Part shown: in pieces, positions 1 through 8,446 of the stretch | How positions within the stretch are numbered: the first letter of the stretch is position 1 | Layout: each line of letters opens with the position of its first letter | Assembly: GCF_009857605.1 (NCBI RefSeq) | Contig: NZ_WWCT01000003.1 | Span: 124,001-188,000, forward strand | Source: Duganella levis | Lineage (GTDB): Bacteria > Pseudomonadota > Gammaproteobacteria > Burkholderiales > Burkholderiaceae_D | DNA: 64,000 nt | Direction: 5' to 3' | Translations under genes and position numbers: made by a program | The notes under the pieces: generated by a model | The model's input: the letters and a program-made list of their open reading frames with translations, nothing else | The model's database searches: none | What the model was told of the DNA's origin: nothing

Positions 1-686
1 ATCGCGCCGCCGGCGGTGGCGTCGTTGGAGGCCACCACGGCGTCGATCTTGTTGCCGTTGGCGGTCAGCGCGTTTTCAACGATGGACATTGCCTCGGACG
101 GGCTCCAGTCCTTCACCCACTGCTTGCCAACGACCTTCACGTCACCCTTGTCGATCAGCGGTTGCAGCACTTTCAGCTGGCCTTCGCGCAGCATCTTGGC
201 GTTGCTGTCGGTCGGCGCGCCGCCAAGCAGATAGAAATTACCCTTCGGTTTCACCGCCAGCACGCCCTGCGCCTGCAACTGGCCGACCATATTGTTATCG
301 AACGAGATATAGGCGTCGATATCGGCGTTGAGGATCAGACGATCATAGGAAATGACTTTGATCTTGGCCTTCTTCGCTTCGCGGATGGCGTTGGTCAGCA
401 CCGTGGCGTTGTATGGCACGATGACCAGCACGTCGACGCCACGCGAAATCAGGTTCTCGATCTGGGCGATCTGGCGCTGCTCGCTGGCGTCGGCCGACTG
501 CACAAATACCTTGGCGCCTTGCTGCTCGGCGGCGGCGACGAAGTAGTCGCGGTCGCGCGCCCAGCGCTCCAGCCGCAGGTCGTCGATCGAAAAGCCGATC
601 TTCGGGTTCTTGGCGTCGGCCATGGCGTTACCGCCTGCAAAAGCCATCATCACGGCAATAGCCGCCGTGCTCAGTAATTTCTTCAT
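1..686 (-). CDS. xylF: D-xylose ABC transporter periplasmic binding protein, 3' end beyond window
   Basis: Binds D-xylose in the periplasm and presents it to the XylGH ABC importer. The 228 visible codons start at the ATG at 686 with a Lys-Lys signal peptide and a cleavage region near residue 23. The text then follows XylF closely: a KIGFSIDDLRLERW block, IENLISRGVDVLVIVPYN, then SYDRLI and YISFDNN, and VVASNDATAGGAI at the edge of the window. This is the sugar-binding Periplas_BP_4 fold. It lies 65 bp downstream of the xylose dehydrogenase gene on the same strand, so the two are probably cotranscribed; xylG and xylH would be expected just outside the window. The gene is cut only by the window boundary. 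Confidence 0.93.
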   Translation of the reverse strand, partial: MKKLLSTAAIAVMMAFAGGNAMADAKNPKIGFSIDDLRLERWARDRDYFVAAAEQQGAKVFVQSADASEQRQIAQIENLISRGVDVLVIVPYNATVLTNAIREAKKAKIKVISYDRLILNADIDAYISFDNNMVGQLQAQGVLAVKPKGNFYLLGGAPTDSNAKMLREGQLKVLQPLIDKGDVKVVGKQWVKDWSPSEAMSIVENALTANGNKIDAVVASNDATAGGA

Positions 687-751
687 CAATTAAGTCTCCA
701 ATTATGCTGCCGAGTTCTATGCCCAACTAAACACTACACCGCTATGTTACA

Positions 752-1531
752 TCACGCGCCGTACCATCCCGCGTCCACATAGTATTCGCGTCCCGAACAG
801 CGCGCCGCACTGTCGGAAGCGAGGAACAGGGTCAGCGCCGCCACGTCGGCGATTTCCACGCGGCGCGGCAGGCATTGGCCGGCCAGCATGCGCGCTTCCT
901 CGTCCGGCGTATGCCACAACGCTTCCTGGCGCGGCGTGCGCACACCGCCTGGTATCACGCTGTTGACGCGGATATTGTCGCGGCCAAGATCGCGCGCCAT
1001 ACCGCGCGTCATGCCCTCGATGCCGGCTTTGGCGGTCATGTACAGGGTCAGCTCCGGCAAGGCCAGATGCCACGAGATGGAACTGAAATTCAGGATCACG
1101 CCGCCGCCCGCCGCGCGCATGCCCGGCACCACGGCTTGCGCGCAGAAGTACAGGTGACGCAGATTGACCGCCATGCGGTTTTCCCAGTACGCCGGCGTGA
1201 CGTTGGCAATCTCGTGGCGGTCGTCGTTGGCGGCGTTGTTGACCAGGATGTCGACCGGGCCGATGGTCTCGAAGATCTGCGCCACCTTTTGCAGGTCGGT
1301 CAGATCGCACGGCATGAAGGCCGGCGGCGCAGGCAGCGTAGCCAGGCTGGCCGCCAGTGCGCGCGAATCCTGTTCGGCGATGTCGAGGAAGGTGACCAGC
1401 GCACCCTGACGCGCAAACGCCTCGACGATACCGGCGCCGATGCCGCTGCCGCCGCCGGTGATAACCACGCGCTTGCCGGCGAGGCTGGGATAGATGGCCT
1501 GCTCACGCGGCGTGTTGTAATTTTTTTCCAA
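752..1531 (-). CDS. xylB: NAD(P)-dependent D-xylose 1-dehydrogenase (SDR family)
   Basis: Oxidises D-xylose to D-xylonolactone, the first step of the Weimberg/Dahms oxidative routes. The 259-residue protein closely resembles Caulobacter XylB (the dehydrogenase, not xylulokinase): AIYPSLAGKRVVITGGG at the N terminus, GGGSGIGAG nucleotide loop, the NDDRHE segment after LVNNA, SISWHLAL with the catalytic Ser, YMTAK as the YxxxK pair, and YYVDAGW at the C terminus. I chose a TTG start at 1531: GGAG lies eight bases before it and the family's N terminus begins right there, whereas the frame further upstream runs through the promoter. A candidate XylR box lies about 50 bp upstream. Function is inferred from sequence resemblance; other sugar dehydrogenases of this family cannot be excluded. 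Confidence 0.88.
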   Translation of the reverse strand: MEKNYNTPREQAIYPSLAGKRVVITGGGSGIGAGIVEAFARQGALVTFLDIAEQDSRALAASLATLPAPPAFMPCDLTDLQKVAQIFETIGPVDILVNNAANDDRHEIANVTPAYWENRMAVNLRHLYFCAQAVVPGMRAAGGGVILNFSSISWHLALPELTLYMTAKAGIEGMTRGMARDLGRDNIRVNSVIPGGVRTPRQEALWHTPDEEARMLAGQCLPRRVEIADVAALTLFLASDSAARCSGREYYVDAGWYGA

Positions 1532-1580
1532 GGTCTGTTCTCCAAAATAGCTGGAGGATTCTGACCCGGCTAAACATAAG

Positions 1581-1618
1581 CCGCAATTACGAAAATCACC
1601 AATCGCGGCAATGATATT
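1581..1618 (-). promoter_or_regulatory. Candidate XylR operator upstream of xylose dehydrogenase
   Basis: On the minus strand this 38-bp element ends with TTGGTGATTTTCGTAATTG plus CGG. It is repeated almost exactly at 6322-6359, upstream of the SGNH-GH74 gene. The shared 22 bp core is identical and the preceding 16 bp also align (AATAT, TTG and C positions conserved). It sits 50 bp upstream of the xylB start and touches the xylR stop codon. Both targets are xylose-related and xylR is adjacent, so an AraC-type XylR site is the simplest reading. A TATGTT hexamer 18 bp after TTGGTG could be part of the promoter. Confidence 0.65.
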
Positions 1619-2837
1619 ACGCCGCCAGCTCCGGCGGCGGCAGCGCCGAGCCGTCATCGACGATGCCCATCATGGCGCGGTCCTGGTAGGTGCGCGGCGT
1701 GCATCCCAGTTCGCGCTTGAACACCGCGTGCATATACTGCACCGACGTAAAGCCGCAGCACAGCGCCACTTCGGCGATGCTGCGCTCACCGCGCGCCAGC
1801 ATCGACGTCGCCGCATCCAGCTTGAAGCGCAGGATCACATCATGCACGCTGCAATTGAGCTCCTGGCGGAAGTAGGACTCCAGCGACGAGCGCGAAATGC
1901 CGACATACTCCGCCACCTGGTGCGTCTTGATGCCCTGGCAGGCGTACTGGCGGATGAAGTGCCGCGCGCGCATGACGTGCGGATGCTTGGGCGCCTCGTG
2001 CTGGGTGGACGCCAGCACATTGATGCCGACCGGCGGCACCAGCACCCGCGTGCCGCTCATGCGCACGCCGTGCAGCATCTGGTCCAGCAGGTGGGCGGCG
2101 GTGCGGCCCATCTCCTGCGCGCCCTGGATCACGGAACTCAGTGGAATCCGCGTCAGCATGCGCGCCAGCGGATCGTTGTCGATGCCGATCAGCGCCACCT
2201 GCTCCGGCACCGCGATGCCGGCCATGATACAAGCCTGCATCAGCTGGCGCGCCCGCGCATCCGTCACGGCGATGATGCCGACCGGCTTGGGCAGGCTATG
2301 CAACCATTGAATCTGCTGCTCCACCGCCGCATCCCACGACGGCGCACTGGTGCCCAGGCCGCGGTAGATATGCGGCTCCATCTTGTCCTGCCCCATCAGC
2401 GTGCGGAAGGCGTGTTCGCGCTCCTGCGCCCAGCGGTTGGTCTGCGCTTCCGGCAGCGAGAACATGGCGAAGTGGCGCAGGCCGGCCTCGATCAGGTGAT
2501 CGCGCGCCATTTTAATCAGCTTGAAATTGTCGGTGGCGACGTAGGGCACGTCCTCCGGATAGGCCGCCTGGTTCTCGTACGAGCCGCCGACCGCCACCAC
2601 CGGCACGCGGCTGCGCGTCAGGGCCTCGGCCACGGCCGGATCGTCGAAGTCGGCGATGATGCCGTCGCCCTGCCAGCTCTCGATGCCGGGCAGGCGCAGG
2701 CGGAAGTCCTCTTCCAGGAACAAATCCCAGCTGGCGCGCGTGGAACTCAGGTACGCGGCGATCCCCGCGATGACTTCGCGGTCGAAGATTTTGTTTGCAT
2801 TGAACAGTAGCGCAATCCGGTGTGACTTCATCTGCAT
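1617..2837 (-). CDS. xylR: Xylose-responsive AraC-family regulator with LacI-like sensor
   Basis: Transcriptional activator of xylose genes. About 406 residues in the XylR architecture: an N-terminal periplasmic-binding-protein-like sensor (HRIALLFNANKIFDREV, then GDGIIADFDDP, VPVVAVGGSYE, GIIAVTDARAR) and a C-terminal AraC double helix-turn-helix (about residues 300-400: VAEYVGISRSSLESYFR, then CGFTSVQYMHAVFKRELG). Start is the ATG at 2837, with a second in-frame ATG at 2831; the frame continues upstream but no family sequence lies there. The gene is followed by the dehydrogenase and xylF, and two matching elements in this locus (1581-1618 and 6322-6359) are likely its targets. Confidence 0.9.
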   Translation of the reverse strand: MQMKSHRIALLFNANKIFDREVIAGIAAYLSSTRASWDLFLEEDFRLRLPGIESWQGDGIIADFDDPAVAEALTRSRVPVVAVGGSYENQAAYPEDVPYVATDNFKLIKMARDHLIEAGLRHFAMFSLPEAQTNRWAQEREHAFRTLMGQDKMEPHIYRGLGTSAPSWDAAVEQQIQWLHSLPKPVGIIAVTDARARQLMQACIMAGIAVPEQVALIGIDNDPLARMLTRIPLSSVIQGAQEMGRTAAHLLDQMLHGVRMSGTRVLVPPVGINVLASTQHEAPKHPHVMRARHFIRQYACQGIKTHQVAEYVGISRSSLESYFRQELNCSVHDVILRFKLDAATSMLARGERSIAEVALCCGFTSVQYMHAVFKRELGCTPRTYQDRAMMGIVDDGSALPPPELAA

Positions 2838-2956
2838 CTCTACTACCCCGCTCCAGGACGAATTTGGCCGTCTTGATACTACAGCCCGCCCGCGTGGTGC
2901 AGATATGAAAAATTTCGCTTCATCCATAACGAATTTGACTAAATACCTTAAGGAAA

Positions 2957-4837
2957 TTACGTTTTCGGCTTGCCGAACACAATGCCCCGGCCCGCTGTGC
3001 TCATATAGACAACACCAAAGGTGTTCATGTCGCCGACCACGAACTGGGCGTCGCCGGGGCCGCCGTATTGATGTTGATCGTCATTGATGCGCAGCCAGCT
3101 GGCGCCGCTGTCGGTGGAACGGAACACGCCGCGCACGCCGCCGACCTCGCCCCAGATGTAGACGGTGGGGTCGCTGGCGCCCGGCGCGGCCTTGCCGAAA
3201 CCGACCGCCGCCGCATAGCTGACGCCGGGCAGATTGGCAAAACTGGCGCCTGCATCGGTGGAGCGCGCCAGGCCGCCGTCGTACAGCGCCACCCAGACGT
3301 CGCCATTGCGGCCCGGCATGGCGCGCACGGTTTTCGCGCCACGCGCGGACGCCAACTTGGCCGCCGTCGGTGCAAAGCTGGCGCCGCCGTCGGTGCTGAC
3401 CAGCAGGCGGTCGCCAGACAGTGCATAGAATTTGCGGGCATCGACCGGATCGGCCACGGCACGACCGCGCTCCGTATGAAGACCCGCGACCTCGGTCCAG
3501 CTCGCGCCCTCGTCGGCGGAGCGGTAGCAGGTGGTGGACTTTTCCGGGCAGTGGACGATGACCTTGCCGTCCGCGCTCAGCGCCACCTGCCCCTGCGTGC
3601 CCTGCATGCCGGCTGTCTTAGCCCACGTCACGCCCATGTCTTTCGAGATATACATCGCCTTGCCGGCCCGCACCACTACGTTCGGCTGCTGCGCGGCGTA
3701 ATCCAGTCCCCAGGTCGTGCCCATGGTCGGCGTGTGAATCGGCGAATAATGCGTGACGTCGGTATGGCGGAAGCCGTCGTAGTCGCCAATCGCGGAAATG
3801 ACGGGGCCGCCGGGAATGCTGACCAGGTTCAGCGGCACCGATTCTTCCAGGCCGATGTCCTCAAACTTCCACACCGGCTTTTCCCCGTGGATGTCGTTGG
3901 AGACGAACACGCCGTTGCCGGACACCGCCATCAGCCGCTGGCTGTCAAACGGATCGAACTCGATGCTGGCGGTCCAGTGGATGAAGCTGCCGGCAATCCA
4001 GCTGACGCCGTTGGAGTCGATCTGCACGCCCTTGGCGACGATGCTGTTCCAGCTACGTCCGCCATCCACAGTTTCGTAGAACTGGTCACCGATGCCACCG
4101 CGCATGTCGTAATGCGAGATGGTCGACACCACCATGCGCAGCGGATTGCGCTGATCGACGGTGATGCCGGCATAGGCGGCGTTCAGGGGCGGCGAGATAT
4201 CCGCCCATTTGCCGCTGACGATGTCGTACTGCCAGACACCGCCTTCCTCCAGCCCCTCGTCCTTGGCTTTGTCCGCATGCGGGCCAGCGCCTTTGGCGAA
4301 GGTCAGCACCAGCTTGCCGTCGGCCACCACCGCGCGGTGCGGCATCAGCTTCGTCGGGCCACCGGTCATGGCGCGGAAAGTCTTGCCGCCGTCGGCCGAC
4401 ACATACATATTTTCGCCAAAGCGCGAGACGCCGACGTAGATCTTGCCGTGATCCAGCAGCACCAGGCTGATGCCATTCTGGTTGTTGGTAGTGGTGACGT
4501 CAAGGCCAGCCAGACGATGCCAGCTCAGGCCCTCGTCGGTGCTCTTGAACAGGCCATTGGCGCGGGTGCCGACGTAAAGGATCTTGCCGTTGTCCGGATC
4601 GACTTGCAGCTTTTCGCCGTTGCCGCGCCCCATACCGTTGCCGTGCACCTTGAACTGGCTGGTGACGTCGATGCGCTTGAAGGTGTTGCCGTAGTCGTCG
4701 GACTTGAGCACCGCGCTGGCGCCGCCGTTCAGGTAGGCGACACCGGCGGTCATGTAGAGTTTGTTGGGCGACGATGGATCGATCGCCAGCGATTCGATGC
4801 CGAGCAGGCCGGTGTCCTTATCGGACACCCAGTCCAT
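2957..4837 (-). CDS. GH74 xyloglucanase, major part, downstream of a frame break
   Basis: 626 residues covering nearly all of a two-domain seven-bladed beta-propeller GH74 xyloglucanase/oligoxyloglucan hydrolase: GIESLAIDPSSPNKLYM follows the family's first blade and BNR/Asp-box repeats (STDEGLSWH, SADGGKTF, SADEGASW, STDAGASF, STDSGASW) recur throughout. It lacks a signal peptide and the first blade, which lie in the upstream frame (4837-6267). The opening ATG overlaps that frame's TGA (TGATG at 4835-4839). Reading one extra A in the A9 run at 4853-4861 joins the two into a continuous polypeptide of about 1,100 residues. The probable second catalytic Asp is in WGLDYA. This is either a frameshifted gene, a programmed frameshift product or a sequencing error. 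Confidence 0.8.
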   Translation of the reverse strand: MDWVSDKDTGLLGIESLAIDPSSPNKLYMTAGVAYLNGGASAVLKSDDYGNTFKRIDVTSQFKVHGNGMGRGNGEKLQVDPDNGKILYVGTRANGLFKSTDEGLSWHRLAGLDVTTTNNQNGISLVLLDHGKIYVGVSRFGENMYVSADGGKTFRAMTGGPTKLMPHRAVVADGKLVLTFAKGAGPHADKAKDEGLEEGGVWQYDIVSGKWADISPPLNAAYAGITVDQRNPLRMVVSTISHYDMRGGIGDQFYETVDGGRSWNSIVAKGVQIDSNGVSWIAGSFIHWTASIEFDPFDSQRLMAVSGNGVFVSNDIHGEKPVWKFEDIGLEESVPLNLVSIPGGPVISAIGDYDGFRHTDVTHYSPIHTPTMGTTWGLDYAAQQPNVVVRAGKAMYISKDMGVTWAKTAGMQGTQGQVALSADGKVIVHCPEKSTTCYRSADEGASWTEVAGLHTERGRAVADPVDARKFYALSGDRLLVSTDGGASFAPTAAKLASARGAKTVRAMPGRNGDVWVALYDGGLARSTDAGASFANLPGVSYAAAVGFGKAAPGASDPTVYIWGEVGGVRGVFRSTDSGASWLRINDDQHQYGGPGDAQFVVGDMNTFGVVYMSTAGRGIVFGKPKT

Positions 4838-6267
4838 CAGCGGAATCCAGCGTTTTTTTTTACGTCCCAGCGATAAGCGCCGCCGACATCGGTGCGGGCG
4901 TAAATCAGGCCAGGCTCGGTCTTGCTGGTGATCAGGCCGGAGACGAAGCCGCTGCCGCCGATCGAGACGTTATCCCACGCATACTTCTCCGCGCCTGGCA
5001 GCAGCTGTTGCAGCGTCGGCGCCATGGCCTTGGCCCAGATCTCGTAGCCCTTCTCGTTCGGGTGCAGCAGGTCCGGCATGATGTCGCGCGACAGCGTGCC
5101 GTCCGCTTGCAGGAAAGCCTTGCCGATGTCGAGGAAGAACACCTTCTGGTTGTCGGCATAGCCGGCGATGATGGCGTTGACCTTGTCGTTCAGCTGGCGC
5201 AGACTGTCGTCCGGCTTTTCGCCGCGCGGGAAGATCGCCAGCAGCAGGATCTTGGTGTCTGGCAGGCGCTGCTGCAACTCCTCGATATTGCGCTTGATGC
5301 CAAGGGCCGTGGTCTTTGGATCTTCCTGGCGATGGCCGGTGTTGTTGGTGCCGAACATCAGCACCGCGACTTTCGGCGCCAGACCGTCCACTTCGCCATG
5401 CTGCAGGCGCCACAGTACGTTCTCGGTGCGGTCGCCGCCAAAGCCGAGGGCGATGCCGTTCAGTGGCTTGTAATAGCGGTCCCAGACCGGCGCGCCGCTC
5501 TTCTCCCAGCCCTCGGTGATCGAGTCGCCGATGAAGACCACTTGCGCGCTCTTGCCCAGCTGCTTGACGTCGGCCAGCTTCTTCTCGTGGCGCTCGGTCC
5601 ACCAGCTGATCGACCATGACTCGTTCAGTTTATCCGGCGTGACCGAGACGGTCCTGTAATCTGGGCATGCAACGTTGGGTTTTCCGCTCAGCTGATACTT
5701 GACGTTGGCGATAGAGACCTTGCCTTTGCCGGTTCCGTTCAGCTCGAACGGCTGGGTGATCTGGCTGAAATCGTCGCCGTCGCGGTAGAAACAGCTAGCC
5801 GACATCACCAGATGCTGCCAGCCCTTGCCCTCTGCCGCGCGCGCCGGGATCACATACGGCACGCCGCGCTCGCATTGGTCGCCGCACTTGACGCGGAAGC
5901 TCAGGCCGCCTTCGGCCAGCTCTTCCACTTTGAGATCCAGCGCCAGCACGCCCTTGTCCAGATAAGGCCGCAGATCGACCGGCTTGCCGCCCTGCACGCG
6001 CAGGCTGGCGTACCAGGCCTTGTTAAAATTCAGCGTGAGCGCATCATCCTTCTTCGCCTTGGCCGACTTGCTGACGGCGACCACGCCGTTCTCGGCCTTG
6101 GGAATCTCGACCGCAGCGCCCGTCATCGTCTTGGCGGAGTCGGAATCCGAAATGACGATACTGCCGGACGCCAGCGGCTGGCCGGCATACACATTTAGAT
6201 CATTGGGCGCCGCCGCAAAAGCGGACGACGACAGCACAGCCAGGGTAGCGGCAAGGCGGATATTCAT
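4837..6267 (-). CDS. Secreted SGNH esterase fused to the first blade of GH74
   Basis: Signal peptide from the ATG at 6267 (MNIRLAATLAVL, cleavage after AFA); upstream in-frame starts lie before it in the promoter region. Residues about 25-190 resemble the galactose-binding-like ExoP C-terminal domain of GH3 enzymes (two-Cys CGDQC, then a third Cys in SCFYRDGDD). Residues about 235-430 are an SGNH/GDSL hydrolase with block I GDSITEGW (Ser), block II FGGDRTEN, block III GTNNTG and block V DLLHP (Asp-His), so a carbohydrate acetyl-esterase is likely. The last 45 residues are the GH74 start, including RTDVGGAYRWD with the probable first catalytic Asp, and then the frame breaks at an A9 run. A paralogous SGNH gene lies at 24004. 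Confidence 0.82.
   Translation of the reverse strand: MNIRLAATLAVLSSSAFAAAPNDLNVYAGQPLASGSIVISDSDSAKTMTGAAVEIPKAENGVVAVSKSAKAKKDDALTLNFNKAWYASLRVQGGKPVDLRPYLDKGVLALDLKVEELAEGGLSFRVKCGDQCERGVPYVIPARAAEGKGWQHLVMSASCFYRDGDDFSQITQPFELNGTGKGKVSIANVKYQLSGKPNVACPDYRTVSVTPDKLNESWSISWWTERHEKKLADVKQLGKSAQVVFIGDSITEGWEKSGAPVWDRYYKPLNGIALGFGGDRTENVLWRLQHGEVDGLAPKVAVLMFGTNNTGHRQEDPKTTALGIKRNIEELQQRLPDTKILLLAIFPRGEKPDDSLRQLNDKVNAIIAGYADNQKVFFLDIGKAFLQADGTLSRDIMPDLLHPNEKGYEIWAKAMAPTLQQLLPGAEKYAWDNVSIGGSGFVSGLITSKTEPGLIYARTDVGGAYRWDVKKNAGFR
4853..4861 (-). other. A9 homopolymer with A-AAA-AAC slippery heptamer at frame junction
   Basis: On the coding (minus) strand the text reads GTA AAA AAA AAC GCT. The zero frame stops eight codons after GTA at a TGA. 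A -1 slip on A-AAA-AAC, or one extra A, gives Lys-Lys-Lys-Arg-Trp-Ile-Pro and continues straight into GH74. The heptamer is in the phase needed for tandem tRNA slippage, and nine A residues also permit RNA polymerase slippage. Sequencing error or genuine mutation is equally compatible with the sequence alone. Confidence 0.7.
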
Positions 6268-6321
6268 AGGGGATGTCTCACGTATTTTTATGCGCACCAT
6301 TGTGCGACGCCCCGCCACGCA

Positions 6322-6359
6322 CCGCAATTACGAAAATCACCAACCGGCACAACAATATT
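6322..6359 (-). promoter_or_regulatory. Candidate XylR operator upstream of SGNH-GH74 gene
   Basis: Second copy of the element at 1581-1618, same orientation relative to its gene, about 55 bp upstream of the ATG at 6267. The 22-bp core is identical between copies and nine of the other sixteen positions also agree. It would place the secreted esterase-xyloglucanase under xylose control. Confidence 0.65.
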
Positions 6360-6393
6360 GAACTTGTGCTCGCAATCGGCGGTCTAAACCATC

Positions 6394-6834
6394 ATGACGC
6401 CTCCCACCAACAACAGCGAAGCCCAAGTCGCCATCCTTGAAGCCCGGGTGGATGGCCGGATTTCGTCCGTGGAAGTGACATTCGCGAATTTCGTTAAGGT
6501 AATGGATGAGCGCGAAAAAGTTGCGAGCGAACGCCACAAGGCATCAGAAGCCCGCATGGACCGGATGGAAGCGATGATTGCGGAGATACGCGCTAGCATC
6601 GCCAGTCTGCGCACCACCATCATAGTCACCGGCGTCAGCAGTGTCCTGGCCGCCGTCCTCGGTATCTCGGCATTCAACGCTGCTCTGTATTCCAATATGC
6701 TGGCGGCCCTTCAGACGGGTAGTAATATGGCTGAATCGAAAGCTCAAGTAGAACGCGTCGCTGCGCAAGCCGCCCTACTCCTCAAAAGAGCTGAGGAGAA
6801 GGAAAATAGACCTAAACAGCCGCCGTCGGATTGA
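6394..6834 (+). CDS. Coiled-coil protein with single transmembrane segment
   Basis: 146 residues of unknown function. Residues 10-70 are charged and heptad-like (EARVDGRISSVEVTFANFV, then MDEREKVASERHKASEARMDRMEAM). One hydrophobic segment (about 73-95, TTIIVTGVSSVLAAVLGISAF) is followed by an Ala/Glu/Lys-rich tail. The layout, helical coil plus one membrane span, recalls DUF1640/XhlA-type small membrane proteins and the protein at 36808. No strong ribosome site is visible. The 3' end overlaps the convergent GH43 gene by 23 bp. No function is proposed. Confidence 0.6.
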   Translation: MTPPTNNSEAQVAILEARVDGRISSVEVTFANFVKVMDEREKVASERHKASEARMDRMEAMIAEIRASIASLRTTIIVTGVSSVLAAVLGISAFNAALYSNMLAALQTGSNMAESKAQVERVAAQAALLLKRAEEKENRPKQPPSD

Positions 6835-8446
6835 TGCAGTACGCCCGTTCGCAGTATTCGAAGTAATCAAAGTCGGCATGCAACGCCGTGCCCGCCATAT
6901 CCTGGCACGCCACGCCCACAAACGCGCCGGTAAAGTTCGGCATACCCGGCGCATTGGCCTCGTCCGACAGGATGCTGGCATCAAACTGCTGCGGCAGCCA
7001 CTGCCACTCACCGGCATCCAGCCGGTAGCCAAAGTACAGGCGCTCCTCATCCACTTCAACGCGCAGTTGCACCTTCACACCCGGCGGCAACGCAATCGGC
7101 GCGGTAAAAGTATCGGTCTGCACATGATTCGGCAAACTGCTCATCACCCGCAAATGCTTGCCAAGCACCTCATCGTGCGAGATATACAGATAGTGGAACT
7201 TGGACGCGTTGTAGTAGCACACCAGCCCCGCCTGCTGCTGGTAATGCTCCGGCTCGAACTCCACCACCGTCGACGCGCTGTAGCACTGCGCCTGCTGCCG
7301 CCGCGCCAGCAGCGACTGGCGGAACGTGCTGCCCATACTCTCGCGGCCATACAGCCGCAGATGCCCCGGCCGCGCCGTCAGGCTGAACAACTCCTCCGGC
7401 CATGGCGTGCGCAGCCACTGGAAAGCCATCGGCAACTCAGGCGCATCAAACTCCTCGCGCACCGGCTCGTCGGCAAAACGATGCTCCGGCAAGCCTGGCG
7501 ACGCTGCCTGCAACTCCGGCGTGCCCAGCCCATCAAGCGTGCGCAGCCAGCCGTCCTCGCCCCACACCACCGGCTGAATCGCCGTCTCACGTCCCAGCGT
7601 GCAAGTGCCGCGATTGCGCAATGGCCGGCCGCACAGATACACCATGTAGGTCTGGCCATCCTGCATATCGACCAGATCCGCATGGCCGGCGCGCTGCAAC
7701 GCCACATCAGGCCGATGGCGTGAGCTCAGCATGGTCTGATCCGGATGCAACTCGTATGGTCCGTTCAGGTTGCGCGAACGCGCCATCGTCACACCGTGAT
7801 TCCAACCAGTGCCGCCCTCCGCCGTGAGCAAGTAGTAATAGCCATTGCGCTTGTACAGATGCGGCGCCTCGGTCAGCCCATGCGCCGTGCCCTTGAAAAT
7901 GGTCTGGCGCTGGCCGATCAACCGGCCCTCGGAATACTCCTGCGCCACAATGCCATTGAAGCGGTTGCTGCCCGGCCGGTGATCCCACAACTGGTTCAGC
8001 AGATACTTGCGCCCATCGTCATCATGAAACAGCGACGGATCGAAGCCGCTGCTGTTGAGATACACCGGCTCCGACCACGGCCCCTCAATCGACGGACTGG
8101 TCACCAGATAATTATGAAAATCGCGCAAGGATGCGCTGCCCGAGGCGCCGCCGGTGGAGGTGCGGCCATAACGCTTCACATCCGTATAGATCAGCCAGAA
8201 CAAGCCGTCCGCATACGTCAGGCATGGCGCCCACACGCCGCACGAATCCGGCGCCCCCAGCATATTGAGCTGACTGGCGCGCGTGAGCGGCCGCGTCAGC
8301 AAACGCCAGTTGACCAGGTCGCGCGAGTGATGAATCTGCACGCCGGGATACCACTCAAAGGTGGACGTCGCAATATAGTAATCATCGCCCACGCGCACGA
8401 TGGACGGATCGGGGTTGAAGCCCCGCAGAATAGGATTTTGAATCAT
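6812..8446 (-). CDS. xynB: Glycoside hydrolase family 43 beta-xylosidase
   Basis: Hydrolyses xylo-oligosaccharides (or arabinosyl side chains) from the non-reducing end. 544 residues in the GH43 subfamily-11 arrangement: a five-bladed propeller (FNPDPSIVRVGDDYYIATS with the base Asp, DPSLFHDDDGRKYL with the pKa-modulating Asp, GLTEAPHLYKRNGYYYL with the acid Glu) and a C-terminal beta-sandwich (LTARPGHLRLYG; GTALHADFDYFEY). No signal peptide, so it is cytoplasmic and acts on imported oligomers. Start ATG at 8446 overlaps the stop of the upstream transporter gene as ATGA, which implies translational coupling: import and hydrolysis are produced together. Confidence 0.9.
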   Translation of the reverse strand: MIQNPILRGFNPDPSIVRVGDDYYIATSTFEWYPGVQIHHSRDLVNWRLLTRPLTRASQLNMLGAPDSCGVWAPCLTYADGLFWLIYTDVKRYGRTSTGGASGSASLRDFHNYLVTSPSIEGPWSEPVYLNSSGFDPSLFHDDDGRKYLLNQLWDHRPGSNRFNGIVAQEYSEGRLIGQRQTIFKGTAHGLTEAPHLYKRNGYYYLLTAEGGTGWNHGVTMARSRNLNGPYELHPDQTMLSSRHRPDVALQRAGHADLVDMQDGQTYMVYLCGRPLRNRGTCTLGRETAIQPVVWGEDGWLRTLDGLGTPELQAASPGLPEHRFADEPVREEFDAPELPMAFQWLRTPWPEELFSLTARPGHLRLYGRESMGSTFRQSLLARRQQAQCYSASTVVEFEPEHYQQQAGLVCYYNASKFHYLYISHDEVLGKHLRVMSSLPNHVQTDTFTAPIALPPGVKVQLRVEVDEERLYFGYRLDAGEWQWLPQQFDASILSDEANAPGMPNFTGAFVGVACQDMAGTALHADFDYFEYCERAYCINPTAAV

